From Tolypeutes matacus (taxonomy: Eukaryota > Chordata > Mammalia > Cingulata > Chlamyphoridae): a stretch of DNA of 64,000 bases. Numbering within the stretch: position 1 is the first letter of the stretch; each line of letters starts with the position of its first letter. A program made the position numbers and the translations under genes. The notes beneath the pieces were generated by a model. It made no database searches. It saw only the letters and a list, made by a program, of their open reading frames with translations, and was not told the origin of the DNA. The DNA is taken from positions 3,127,154 to 3,191,153 of the forward strand of contig JAKSZT010038599.1 of NCBI GenBank assembly GCA_026826555.1, in the 5' to 3' direction. Shown piece by piece: positions 46,992-57,821 of the stretch.

Positions 46992-47443
46992 AATAATAAA
47001 GAAAGCGCTGCGGCCCTAACCCCCTTGAGGAGAAGCCCACAGCTTTAGGAAGATAAGCATCCCCCAGTGCTTATCTTTTCCCTTCTCCTTTTTCCCTTCT
47101 CCTTTTATCCCTGGAATCTACATGGTTAGGAAGATAAGCACTCCCTGCCTGCTCCTTTCAACTGGAATTTACAACTCTAGACAGATAATGACTCTTTTCC
47201 TCCCTAATAGCCCTCCACTTTAGGAAGATAAGCTATACTCATTCCTTTTGCTTTTGTAACCCCTGCCTGCCTGCTTGCTTAGGAATTTGCCCACTTAGAG
47301 TCCCCATATAAACTTATGAAAACCAAGACAGGAGGCTCAGATTTTTTGGAGACTTAACTCTCCTCTGAGCCTATGCATAATGAAACTTTGTTCCTCTGCC
47401 CCTCAGAGTGCCTCTTGGGTTTTTCATTTCGTCTGCCGCAACA
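46992..47443 (+). mobile_element. 3' LTR of class I provirus
   Basis: From just after the polypurine tract to GTCTGCCGCAACA. A TATA-like CATATAAAC at about 47305-47313 begins the promoter end, followed by R/U5-like sequence. 'aggaagataagc' recurs three times in U3 (about 47047, 47129 and 47221), possible enhancer repeats. The start reads TAATAAAG rather than TG, so it has mutated. No partner 5' LTR in the window. Confidence 0.75.
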
Positions 47444-47779
47444 AGGTCAAAACTCTTGTTTTCTTCCATAGGACAAGTAAGTGACATAAAAAAGAGACAG
47501 AGGGAATGGAAATAGTTATCAATTTTAAAATGTTTGAAAGATAATATCAATAAAATGCAATGTATTGAAATCATTTGTCCAATTTAAATGAACAAAAAAA
47601 AGCTGTTAAAATGACATTGTTTAGACAACTTGAAAATGTAAACATGATATGGGGTTTAGATGATATAAAAGATATATTTTCAACAATATTAGATATGTAA
47701 CAACACTGTGGTTATTATTTTAAAAAAATGTGCTATTAGAGATACTGAAAAAAAATTGCAAGTGAAATGAAATGACACC
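47444..47779. other. intergenic, nothing recognised
   Basis: AT-rich right flank of the class I provirus. Confidence 0.4.
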
Positions 47780-48335
47780 TTGGGCTTTTCTTTTTTTTTC
47801 CGTATAGTAAACTTTATCTTTAAAGAAACTTTAAATTACAGAAAAGTTACATCAAAAGTATAGGGATTCGGCTCCCTTTTGCCTGGAGATAGCCCACATC
47901 CATGTCTCAGGTGTGTATCTCTTTTCTCATTTCTCAATAAATTCTTTTTACTGGCCTAAAAAAAAAAAGTATGGGGATTCCCATATACCCCACCCCTCCC
48001 CCCTCACATTTTTCCCTATTAATAACAACTTTCATTAGTGTGAAACATTTGTTACATTTGATGAAAAAATATTGAAGCTTTGCTACTAACCAAAGTCTAT
48101 AGTTTACAATATGGATTACACTGTGCACTGTACAATTTTATACGTCTTGACAAAATGTATAATGGCCTGTATCTGTCACTGCAATGTCATGTAGAACAAT
48201 TCCAATGCCCTAAAAATTCCCTGTGTTACACTTATTCTCCCCCACCCCTCCTCAGAACCTCTGGTAACCACTGTCTTTATATCAATGTTATAAGTTCTTC
48301 CATTACTACAATAATAATAAATCTACTTTGAGCTT
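47780..48335 (-). mobile_element. L1 3' UTR
   Basis: Starts with a T run (reverse A-tail), then reversed L1 3'-UTR blocks: 'acatttgatgaaaaaatatt', 'gtctatagtttacaatatgg', 'tgacaaaatgtataatggcc' and 'actgcaatgtcatgtagaac'. It contains a small retroposed insert at 47870-47964. Confidence 0.8.
47854..47980 (+). mobile_element. 95-bp retroposed transcript end with TSD
   Basis: The insert 47870-47964 carries AATAAA at 47936-47941, then 'ttctttttactggcct' and an A tail. It is flanked by a 16-bp repeat, AAAAGTATAGGGATTC (47854-47869) and AAAAGTATGGGGATTC (47965-47980), matching at 15 of 16. Polyadenylation signal, A tail and TSD show L1-mediated retroposition of the 3' end of an RNA. The source may be an LTR-initiated or LTR-terminated transcript, judging from the CAATAAATTC motif, but it is not identified. 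Confidence 0.8.
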
Positions 48336-49269
48336 TTCTTTAAAAACAGTTCAGTAGAAAAAAAAATGTGCATAGAGATATTTTTCAAATGTCTTCCTCA
48401 AAATGTTTATAGTAATATTCTTTTGGTAGGTAGATTTCCAATATTTTAAAATTAATTTTCCAATTATACATTTTTCTAAAATAGTCATTTAAAACTACCA
48501 ATATAAAGAATGATTTTAGAAAAACTAAGGACACTTTTTTTTTTTAATATTGGACTTTTAGTAAATATGCTCTCATGCCCTAAAAATTCCTACCTGGCAA
48601 TCATATTTTCTACCAGTATTTAAGCAACTGTTACTGCTTTTGATGCAATCTCATTACTTTCTCTTGATTCTGGAAACAACCAAAAAGCAACAACATGAAA
48701 TCAAAACCAAAAAAGTATAATTGAAAGTGCAATTTTATAATTTTAATCACAATATGTCTAATGTACTCACTATTGGCATCTTATTCATAGAGCATCAGGT
48801 TAAAAACTAGGTTCTGTGAATAATGCGTTGAGGTTAAGTTCTGTGGAGTAGTATTAACAACGACATTCATAGTAGCCTTAACAAAACAAAAGTTACATAA
48901 ATAAATAGAAATAAATAAAGAATGTTGGCATATTCTGAAATGCCCTAAAGGATTCTATGTGGAGCAGTAACCTGACCACACAGAATTGTCAATTGTAGCT
49001 TATCTTTCTCTCCCCTTTAGGCACAAGAGAACACAAAAGTGAAACAAGCTTCGTATTGCCCTCCTGGGTATTCTCTGTAACAAGTCTACCACACAGGTTA
49101 CCAAGGAGGGATAAGCCTGTTTTTCTTATATTTTAAGATGCCTTTTATATTTTGTTCCCCAGTGAAATAACTTTTGAATAGAACTTTCCAGCACGAGATC
49201 AATATAGGTAGGGCTATTCTCAGCTATTTTACTCTCTTATGTTCTATGGTTTCCCATTTGTTCCTTACA
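48336..49269. other. intergenic, nothing recognised
   Basis: AT-rich spacer without gene or nameable repeat. Confidence 0.4.
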
Positions 49270-49490
49270 TGCTCACCTGATTGTCCCCCAACTATGGTTT
49301 GCACATTTACATGCCTGAAATGCTTTTCCTTCTTCTCTATCTCCCCTCATAAGGTTATCACATCTCAATGTTCTTTGACTCCCAGAGACTGCCTATTCGA
49401 TCTTATCTCTATACTATGTCCTTTCTTCCCTCCATTTCCCGTATTTTTATACTCTCCTCTTCTTTCCCTTTTCTGTTTTGTTTTCTGATC
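49270..49490 (+). repeat. possible L2 3' end
   Basis: 'catgcctgaaatgcttttcc', 'tatcacatctcaatgttctt' and 'gactcccagagactgcc' fall in the order of the L2 3' region. Divergence is high. Confidence 0.4.
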
Positions 49491-50079
49491 GGTGTTCTTA
49501 ACTATCTTCTCCCTGTTTGCTGCTGCTTCTCTCTCTCTCTCCTGACTCTTTAGGCACAGGCTATAAAATGGTAACTTCAGACCCCTAAGTACAATGCTCC
49601 AATAAGGGACACAGTCTCTGTAGCTCTTAGTTCAAATTTTAAAAATAATTTACCTTTTTTATCTGAGTCAGGCCAGACAATAATTGTCAAACCATTGAGT
49701 TAGGTATCAATCCCTGGTTTAGCATTCCACGGCCTGGGTGTGAGGTCCCATCATACACAGGCAATTGGGACAGAAGGAAATGAAGGTAATGGTTTGTCTA
49801 GAAAGGGCAATAGTTGGAGTCTGATATGAGGTATGTATGCACAAGGCTACTTGTCCTTGTTCTTATTACGCATGCACAATTTGTATTGCCTTCTAAAATA
49901 AAATATATTGATATATGTCTTAAGTATATTTTCATAGTTTCTCACTTGTCTTTGAGTTTCTAATGTTTTGCATTAAAATAATTTTAGATTTTTATTTTAT
50001 CCAGTGCATTTATTTATTTCAGTGGGCCTCATTCCAAAATAGATAGAGCACCACCATGCATTTCCCTTGAGAGTTTTCC
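49491..50079. other. intergenic, nothing recognised
   Basis: No gene. The stretch 49.65-49.83 kb is GC-richer, without an assignable family. Confidence 0.35.
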
Positions 50080-51168
50080 AACTGATATTCAACATGGGAA
50101 ATGTTTCCCTTTTCTGAGTTCATAAAAAATAGCCACAACTTCATTCCCCAATCCTGAGAATTTTTCACCATATTATTAACACCATGCAATAGAAGACCAT
50201 TCTTGCATTAGTACTATTAACCACAATCCTCGTCCACCACCAAAATCACTGTTATATAGTCTCTACATTATCCTCTAGTTTCTATTCAAATTACATTTAC
50301 ACCCCTACACAATCCCTTTCAGTTACAATCACATTTATAAATCAGCAATGTTAGTTATACTCACTATAATGTGTTACCATCAACTCTATCCATTTCTACA
50401 TATTTACAATGAACCTTATTAAAAATTGAACCTGCATTAAGCATTAGCTCCCTATTCTCCAGCCACATTCTATCTCCAAGTATTCTGTATTCTAGAGTTT
50501 ACCTCCATAAGTTTACTTATCATATTAAGTTCATATTAGTGAGACCATACAATATTTGTCCTTTTGTGTCTGGTTAATTCTTTGACCACAGTGTTCTCAA
50601 GGTTCATCCATGTCGTCATTTGCATCCCAATTTCAATTCTTCTTACAGCTGAGTAGTATTCCATTGTATGTATATACTACATTTTCTTTATCCATTCATC
50701 GGCTAATGGACATTTGGGTTGTTTCCATCTTTCAGCAATTGTTAATAATGCTGCTATGAACATAGTTGTGCAAATTTCTGCTCATGACCATGCTTTCAGT
50801 TCTTCTGGATATATTATTAATAGTGGGATTGCCAGATTATAAGGTAGATCTACATTTACCTTTCTGAGTAACTACCAAACTGTCTTCTACAGAGGCTGCT
50901 CCATTCTACATTCCCTCTAACAGTGAAGGAGTGTTCCTATTCTCCACATCTTCTCCAGCACTTGTAGTTTTCTACTTTTGTTTTGTTTTATTTTTAATGG
51001 CTATTCTGTAAGGAATGAGATGATATTTCATTGTAGTTTTGATCTGCATTTCCCTAACAGCTATTGATGCTGAGCATCTTTTCATGTACTTTTTGGCCAT
51101 TTGTATCTCCTCTTTGGAAAAAATATTGATTCAAGTCTTTTGCCCCATTTTTAAATTGGGTTGCTTAT
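50080..51168 (-). mobile_element. L1 ORF2 3' part and 3' UTR
   Basis: Reverse-orientation L1: 'tctggttaattctttgacca', 'gctgagtagtattccattgt', 'ggacatttgggttgtttcca', 'gctgctatgaacatagttgt', 'ccacatcttctccagcactt'. It is interrupted by an LTR at 51169 and resumes at 51763. ORF2 is broken. Confidence 0.88.
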
Positions 51169-51762
51169 TGTAGCATATATGATTTTGTATTTTCTCTTCC
51201 AACCCTTTTTGCTCTCTCTCTGACTCCAAATAGTGGCAGAATTCCTAAACTGTTAAAATTTGAAGCCTCAGGAACTGGTTGTAAACTGGTGACTGATCAA
51301 CAGATCTTGTACTAGTGCAATCTCTTTTTCCAGAAATATGCCATGGCATCTATTTTCTACAAACTGCCTAATCACCCCTATATCAGTAAACCTTTCCTTC
51401 CTTGCCCGCCCCCTCTCCCCCAAAAAATCTATTCCTTCAAGATCTGTTTCCAGTAATTATTGTCCCTTTGTTTCATGGGCAAATCACTGCATCCTTTGGA
51501 ACACAGCTCCACCCACCTCAGAGCTGCAGATAGACATGCCCCATAAAAAAGCCTACTCCTCTGGTATTGAGGGCAGATGTCAAGCCCGAGAAATGCTGTC
51601 TCTCCTCCTGCCAGTAAGAATGAGGACCCACATAAGCACCCTAAATTATTGCTCATTACTCTCCAAGCTGGACTTGTCCAAGTCTTTCTTTGGTCTGACA
51701 TATCCACCTCAGCTGGGTGGGAAATTGTCATTTTTACACAGCTCCTTGCCACACTCAGGACA
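51169..51762 (+). mobile_element. solo LTR inserted in L1
   Basis: About 594 bp from TGTAGCATATATG to CTCAGGACA, splitting the L1 between 'attgggttgct' and 'tgtctttttactattgag', which adjoin in intact L1s. It has a C-rich stretch and a TATA-like CCCCATAAAAAAGCC. It is not LTR-A, -B or -C, and its composition suggests a class I LTR. The TSD (around TTGCTT / TTGTCTT) is imperfect. Confidence 0.65.
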
Positions 51763-52000
51763 TTTGTCTTTTTACTATTGAGTTGTATAATCTCTTAATA
51801 TAACATAGAAATCAAACCCCTAGCAGATATGTGGTTTTCAAATATTTTCTCCCATTGAATCGGCTGCCTTTTACCTTCTTGACAAAGTCATTTGAAGCAC
51901 AAAAGTTTAATTTTAAGAGTACCGTTTATCTATTTTTTTCATTCATTATTCATGATTCAGGTGTAAGCTTTAAGATACATTAGAGAGTGTATTTTATTTC
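51763..52000 (-). mobile_element. L1 ORF2 fragment, continuation
   Basis: Resumes the reversed L1: 'ctattgagttgtataatctc', 'cctagcagatatgtggtttt', 'caaatattttctcccattg', 'gaagcacaaaagtttaattt'. Right limit approximate. Confidence 0.8.
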
Positions 52001-52259
52001 TAAGATTTAAAATTAATTAAAGTATTTTCATAGTTTAATGAATGATGAATATTGTTCTTGTCTTTACTCTCTTAAGAAGACAATTTACATGTTTTCTTGG
52101 ACAGTTCAAGTTATGACACCATTGTGATTTTCTGTATTTTGGATTATTTTTTAGTTCACCTTAACAGTCAACTTTGAAGGTGACTATAAAGTTTCATACC
52201 ACTATATTGTTTTTCTCATTTTTTTTCCCAACAAAATCTGAAATTAACTCTTGACTTAC

Positions 52260-52935
52260 TGTGTTAGTCTGTGAAAGGGGTGCCAATGCAAAGTACCAGA
52301 AAACTGCTAGCTTTTATAAAGGGCATTTATTGGGGAAAAAAGTTTACAGTCCCAAGGGCATGGAAAGTCCAACTCAAGGTACCATAAGAGGTACTTTCTC
52401 ACCAAAGTGAGCTGCCTCCTTTTGAAGCAAGATGGTAGGCAATTTCTGTTGGGTTTCCACTTCCTCTCTGAGCTTCCTCTTCTTCTTGAGGCTCTGTGGG
52501 ACCAGCTTCTTCCTGATCTCACCTACAGGCTGGTATAGGGCTTCTCTCTCAGTGCTTCCTATATCAGTCTCAGCTCTCTCCCCATGGTCAGCTCTAAGGT
52601 ATCGGACAAATGGTCATCTCTCCACAGGCCTTTCACTACTAAAGCCTTCTTTCTGTCACAGGATCAAAAATGACAAAGTTCTCTCCCTGTGTGTCTTCTT
52701 CTGTTTATTTGTCCATGTGAGTGTCCATTTATATCAGACTTACCGTGGGGAGTGAGGACTCAATCTGAATCACACCTTACTGACATGGTCAAATAAAAAT
52801 AGCCCTAATCTGAACAGGTAATTTAATCAGTCACCTCTGCTGAATCCAAACGGTATCACATCCAGAGGAATAAATTAGTTTACAAATGCAATCTATCTCT
52901 TTTTAGGATCCATAAAATAATCTCAACCTGCCACA
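52260..52935 (-). mobile_element. solo LTR, family LTR-A
   Basis: A 676-bp element, on the plus strand from TGTGTTAGTCTGTG to CAACCTGCCACA, flanked by CTTAC (52255-52259) and CTCAC (52936-52940), 4 of 5. It contains 'atgcaaagtaccagaaaact', 'tctttttaggatccataaaa' and a reverse AATAAA-like TTTATT near the left end. Confidence 0.87.
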
Positions 52936-53274
52936 CTCACCTCTCTCTCTCTCTCCAATTAGTCATTTAAGTCTAATTAAGTCATTAACTCACTTCATAA
53001 CTTTTTCATGATTTATCTCTTCTTTCCTATTTCCACATTTGGCATGTCTAATCTCCATTTTTATTAAAGTCAGTCCATATGTTTTGAGACACTTGTTTTC
53101 TCTTTTCCAATCCATACTGCCTATATCTGTCAAATCAATCCTTTAAAAATATAATTCAGTCACATTCCATTTATAGAAACTATTAAAGAGATGATGGAAT
53201 AAAGAAAATATTAATTGACAAGAATATCTCTATCATGATTAATTTTCCTTAATTTTAAACCCTTTCCTTAAGTT
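52936..53274. other. spacer with (CT)n
   Basis: A short (CT)n run at 52941-52955, then AT-rich sequence up to the provirus LTR. Nothing else seen. Confidence 0.4.
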
Positions 53275-53736
53275 TGTTCCAACCCAACTCCTGAAGGGCA
53301 CAGGTCAGGGCAGCTGTAAGACCAAAGAATGCATCAGGCAAAGGGTTAAACATGAGCTTTAATGAGATGTATGAACAATAGAAGCTCTTCGATGGTGGCC
53401 ACTCAAGAATGAAAATAGCTCTCTGCAAAGAAGCAAGAAAAGTAGGGGCAATATATAAAGGGTCTCAGGACAAAGACATTCCATAGGGTATGAGAACAGA
53501 GTTTCTGCAAGAGTTACATGAATCACACAAATGATGTGTTTGGTGATGTTAACACAAGAAGGGAATATATAGCCTTGACAAGATTAAAGTTTGCAGTACC
53601 ATCTGTACATTCTTTCATCTGGGGAGGCCTGTTAATTTTAACTAGTAAATGTCCAGGTTATGCCGGCTGCTGGTGGCTACCTGCTTTGAGCTGTGTTTCA
53701 TTTAAGAAGGAGTATCCCAGGCCCTGGGCCCTCACA
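53275..53736 (-). mobile_element. 3' LTR of class III-like provirus
   Basis: 462 bp. Minus strand: TGTGAGGGCCCAGGGCC to GGTTGGAACA. Shares 'gaccaaagaatgca', 'attaaagttt', 'cagtaccatctgtacattct' and 'cccaggccctgggcc' with the 5' LTR. The polyadenylation signal reads ATTAAA in this copy. Confidence 0.9.
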
Positions 53737-53753
53737 ATCCACCTCCCATGCAG
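53737..53753 (-). promoter_or_regulatory. polypurine tract
   Basis: The minus strand reads CATGGGAGGTGGAT directly before the 3' LTR, in the position of the plus-strand primer site. It is purine-rich with two interruptions. Confidence 0.6.
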
Positions 53754-53814
53754 CAACCTGTGTTGACCACAGGACACACATTGCATTTACGTTCCACAAC
53801 AACAGTGTAACAGA

Positions 53815-54260
53815 CAACAGAACAATAAGAGTCCTCCACTAAAGTCTAGTAGACCTATGAAGATATGCTGCCAGGGCCAGGAAAGGGAATTAAACCAGTT
53901 AGATAGGGGCTCACTAACTAACTTATCAATGTGTACATGCTCTTGCCTATGATTTAGAGCTCGTGAAATATGGGAGTGATCAAGAATTTATATACAACAT
54001 TGAACATTAAAGAAGGCACAGGTTCCACCTTGTGCCATAGTAAGAATATCTAAAACCATCCTATTTTGCAAAACTACCTAATGCAATTGAGTGGCCTGAT
54101 CATTCAGCAAGGAAATAGCTCTCTTAGAATTATTAAGGGTTTGAGGGGTGTGATTAGCTTAAACAGTTAAATGTTTTCCAGTGGCAATTGCAGCACCACC
54201 TGGCACAAAAGCAGCAGGGAGTGTGCTTTACTGTATACCTAGCTTTAACAACTTCCAATT
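53815..54260 (-). pseudogene. env transmembrane subunit remnant
   Basis: In one minus-strand frame, from upstream: a small-residue hydrophobic stretch (PAAFVPGGAAIATG) like a fusion peptide, a heptad-like helix (AISLLNDQATQLH), then VVLQNRMVLDILTMAQGG and the motif C-AFFNVQ-CC (CX6CC). After one stop comes an ectodomain end with LSNWFNSLSW, and a membrane span rich in Leu and Cys (HIFIGLLDFSGGLLLFCC) ending about 53.82 kb. This is the order of a gamma-type retroviral TM subunit. There is a stop after the helix and another just after CX6CC, so it is inactive. Confidence 0.82.
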
Positions 54261-55559
54261 GCCAGGAGTAGGGGACAATGAATGATATGAAGTGGTGGGA
54301 ACACAGGGCTGTTCCCATGTACCTCATCTGGTCCAGTTGTAGGGCAAATATGGCCCATTTTGTTTTGCCTGCAAGTCTATATCCATCCTTTAGGGGACAG
54401 ATAATCTCCAGTGGTTAAGCAGTAAGCCTGCTGTTGGAAAAGGCTATCACTGTTTTAGCTTGACAGTGAAATTACACAATTCAGGGCTTAAAGACCCCAT
54501 ATTATGGGTTCCCTCTTGACATTCTATACAGACAGGGGTAATGTGATCTAGGGTGACAGATTCAGCTGATAACCATCCTAAACTATCATATACAGTGTAT
54601 CTTAATAAAGGTTTAGACTTATTCACCTGTTCTCTTACAAGGGAAAAAAAATATGTAATTACAAGTCTCATTGAAAGATGGCAGCTGGATTTCCAGTCTT
54701 TAATGAGAAGATCTTGTTTCAAACTTGTGAATAAGTCATATTCTGCTATGTCAGCAAAGAGTTCCATACCATCTGGTTTGAAGGAGTGGCCAAGGAAGGC
54801 CAGGAGCACCCAAGGATGGAAGTTTTGTGCAAACCCAACATTGGGTCTGATTATAGGCATGACTTACTGCTGGAGCCCACTGCAGGAAAGTATTGGCTAG
54901 GGCACTATGCGTGAAAAGAAAGATGTTTATGGGAAACATTGAAGGGAAGATCATGCTGGTCTAACAGTAAACAAGCAACATTTCCATGAGTAGATAACAA
55001 AGTGCCAGGTAGGGAAGGTTTATGAGGTGACTTCCAATACCATACATTCTCCCCTTCTAAATTCTCTGAGTTTTATTCAGTGACATCAAACACTAGTTTA
55101 GGTATATAAAGAGTCCACATAGACACATAGAGCACCAGCGGGAATAGGCCACCCCGGATTATTAATAAAGATTTTTACTGGCATTTTTGTACAAACTGAG
55201 GTCTTATAACAATGTTTTGAGTGACTCCTATTTGCATGGGTTTAAGAATCCCAGCCAGTGAGGCTGCATAGGACAGTACGATGGCCAAAACACCTCATTT
55301 TCCCCAGTTTATATGGTTTGAGGCATAGGCAATAATAGCTTATTATTTCTTCCCCTTTGGGGCTTTAGAGTGGCTGGCCCTTTAACTTGTATTCTCAGTT
55401 CCTGTATCAGTCCTGCTGTTAACATTTCAACTGGAGCAGGGGCTGCAGCCCACAGGTGCTGAATTTAAAAGGGTTAAATCTGGATATTGTAAATACCCAT
55501 TGTCACCTTTTCTTTGTTCCTTTAAAAGGTCATTCATCTTTTCTATAAGACCTGCACCA
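54261..55559 (-). pseudogene. env surface-subunit region, diverged
   Basis: Lies between integrase and the TM region. The minus frame 54447-54860 (137 codons) has several cysteines (CIECQEG) and an N-glycosylation sequon (CNFTVKL). I see no conserved SU motif such as CXXC in the expected place, so assignment rests on position. The rest is in broken frames. Confidence 0.45.
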
Positions 55560-56230
55560 GTGGCATTATAAGGTAGATGGAAAGTCTAAACAAACAGTAT
55601 GTTGGTCTATAGCCTAAGACTGCATGAGGTGACTGGTAAATGGAGTTCCTTAGTCACTGTAAAGTAGGGCTGTCATCCCATATAGGGCATTTACTTTTTC
55701 TAGGCAGTGAATAGTAGCCCACTGGTTGGCTTTCCTACTGGGAAGGCCAACAAGAATCATGTGGCAGTGTCTGTGGCAATGAAAGCATTCCTTGCCTCTT
55801 CTGAGAGCGGGAGGAGACCAGTGTAATCCACTTGCCATTGTGCTACTGGAGTTTGTGCTCAGCCAATATGTCCCGTCTGATGGGGTAATTGTTGCAGTCA
55901 TTGGAACAAGCATGATGGGCACTCATGGGTGATGTCCATGATCTTTTGGTGAGTAACAAGCAGCTGGAACTGCTTGGCTAGGTGCCACAGGGTCTGGTAG
56001 CCACAATGTCCATTTTTCCTGTGGAGCCACTCATCCACTTCTTGGGTCTCAATGGTATGGCTTCAGAGCTTCATGAAGGCATCTGCCTCAACGTCCTGAG
56101 AGGGGTGTTAGAGGAGTGGGCAGGGACATTACAGACAGTTACCTGCTGCTCCTGGCAGGCATCCCAGATGTCCTTCCACAGGTTTCTCCCCCACAGAGGG
56201 TGTCCCACGACAATCCATTGTTCCTGTTTT
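55560..56230 (-). pseudogene. integrase of class III-like provirus
   Basis: The minus strand reads VAQWQVDYTGLLPLSEEARN then FIATDTAT-stop near 55.80-55.87 kb, the core block with the first catalytic aspartate, followed by a region matching the next beta strands. Other catalytic residues fall in broken frames. Confidence 0.65.
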
Positions 56231-56960
56231 CAAGTTTCCATACAGGTGGTGAAGCCTTTGTATACTGCCCAACTATCAGTACAGATTGTTAATGCATCTG
56301 CAGGCTCAGGTACTATAACCATCCACACAGCTCTTAAAAGCCTACTGACTACTTTGTATGGTGCCTGTTTCCCACCAAACGGTGTCAGTGCTAAACTGCA
56401 CAGCTACAGTCATGCACTCAGGAGGCTGTCTACTAGCTTAACCAACTGTGTACTATGCAGTTTCTGGAAATATTCCTATGCTTTCTTTAGTGGGCACATC
56501 AGTTATAACTTAGGCCAAAGAATCTTTCACATAAGACACTGAGCCTAAGATCTCATGAATTTCAGTCCTTAATGGGCTAGAATTGAAAACCCTGCACTGT
56601 AGCAGGTATGGTTTCCACTTGTTAAGGTACTTAATTTTGCATTACCAGAGTGAGGTTTGTTCCCAGTATCCACAATCCACCCCTGGATTTGCATAGCAGT
56701 CTGCAGAGAGACCAGACACTTTCGGGTTAAGTCCCCCACTTGCAATAAGGCATGGTATGTTGCACATAATTGCTTTTCTAAAGCTATTTCATAATTCAGC
56801 CTCTTTCCACAATTGTGACCAAAACCCAAGGGGTAGTTATTTAGAATGTTGCCTTTGCCACACACCCCATGTGAAGCCAATACTGGCCACATCAAATTCA
56901 CAGGGTAACTCAGGGTCCACCCATTTAGTGCTTGAGGCTATTGCCCTCTTTCCTTCTTTA
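56231..56960 (-). pseudogene. RNase H of class III-like provirus
   Basis: The frame 56569-56901 carries NYEIALEKQLCATYHAL, the region before RNase H. A later frame around 56.27-56.31 kb reads ADALTICTDSWAVYKG with the TDS aspartate. Continuous with RT upstream; frameshifts divide it. Confidence 0.65.
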
Positions 56961-57821
56961 AAAGCAGCTTGCTGGGGGTCTTTACATTCCCATGCACAAC
57001 TTTTCCTTATTAACATATACAATGGTTTTAGTATCTGAACTAAATGAGGTCTCCAGTACTCCAACAACACCAGAAATGCCATCAATTGGTTTGGAGTTTG
57101 TGGTGTGTGAAACCATTGTACTTTATTGACCACAGCAGAGGGTATAATTTTTGTCTTACCCAACCAAACAACAACCAAGAATTTGACAGAGCAACCAGGA
57201 CCTTGCAGTTTGTCCCAACTTATTGCCCATCCCCAGCTTTCAAGACGAGATACTACTGTTTCTGATGCTTCTTTTAATTCTGAAAGAATATTACTGGTTA
57301 ACATAATATCATCAGTATAATGAAAAATGGTTACAGCCACGTGTCTCTTCCCCACAGCCAGACCTTTTCTCATGAGGCTATGACAGATGGTTGGGCTATG
57401 CATATGCCTTGGGGAAACACTGTAAAAGTCCATTGTTGGCCTTCCTACATGAATGCCAATGCAGGCTGAATTGAATTGTCTGAGGAGATACTAAAGAAAG
57501 CATTAGCAAGCTCCAAATGAAAGTGATAGTGACATAAATGGGTACTAATTTCTTGCAATAAACTAGCAATGTTAGGCTGCTGCATATAGCAATGGTGTTA
57601 CTTTATTTAATTCATAATAATCTACAGTCATGAACCACCTCATGGCAGGAGCCCCTCCTATGGCCACTCTTTTTATGTAGCCACAGGGCTGCTTCTTCAG
57701 CAGAAGTGGGATAAATCAGATGAATATGAGCCAAAGCATCCACTTCTTGATACCCAGGTGGAGAGAGTGTTTCTGTGACATAGATCATCTTTAAAATAAT
57801 TAAAACCATGATTAAAAACAT
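56837..57821 (-). pseudogene. reverse transcriptase of class III-like provirus
   Basis: The frame 56837-57433 (198 codons) is the longest pol frame here: MHSPTICHSLM, IFHYTDDIMLTSN (YTDD, both catalytic aspartates kept), GWAISWDKLQGPGCSVKFL, VVVWLGKTKIIPSAVVNKVQ and a long C-terminal part. The N-terminal RT is in the frame 57612-57821 and is shifted. The motif series parallels that of the provirus at 34.3-35.8 kb. Confidence 0.83.

Larger units (their letters stand above)
40786..47443 (+). mobile_element. class I (gammaretrovirus-like) provirus, 5' LTR missing
   Basis: Order gag, pro, RT, RNase H, integrase, env, 3' LTR on the plus strand, collinear with gammaretroviruses. A single CCHC zinc knuckle in gag, a YVDD polymerase motif and a CX6CC env are class I hallmarks. 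No 5' LTR, primer site or N-terminal gag is present; the left end abuts a class III gag remnant. All genes have stops or frameshifts and integrase lacks its second catalytic aspartate. Not functional. Confidence 0.9.
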
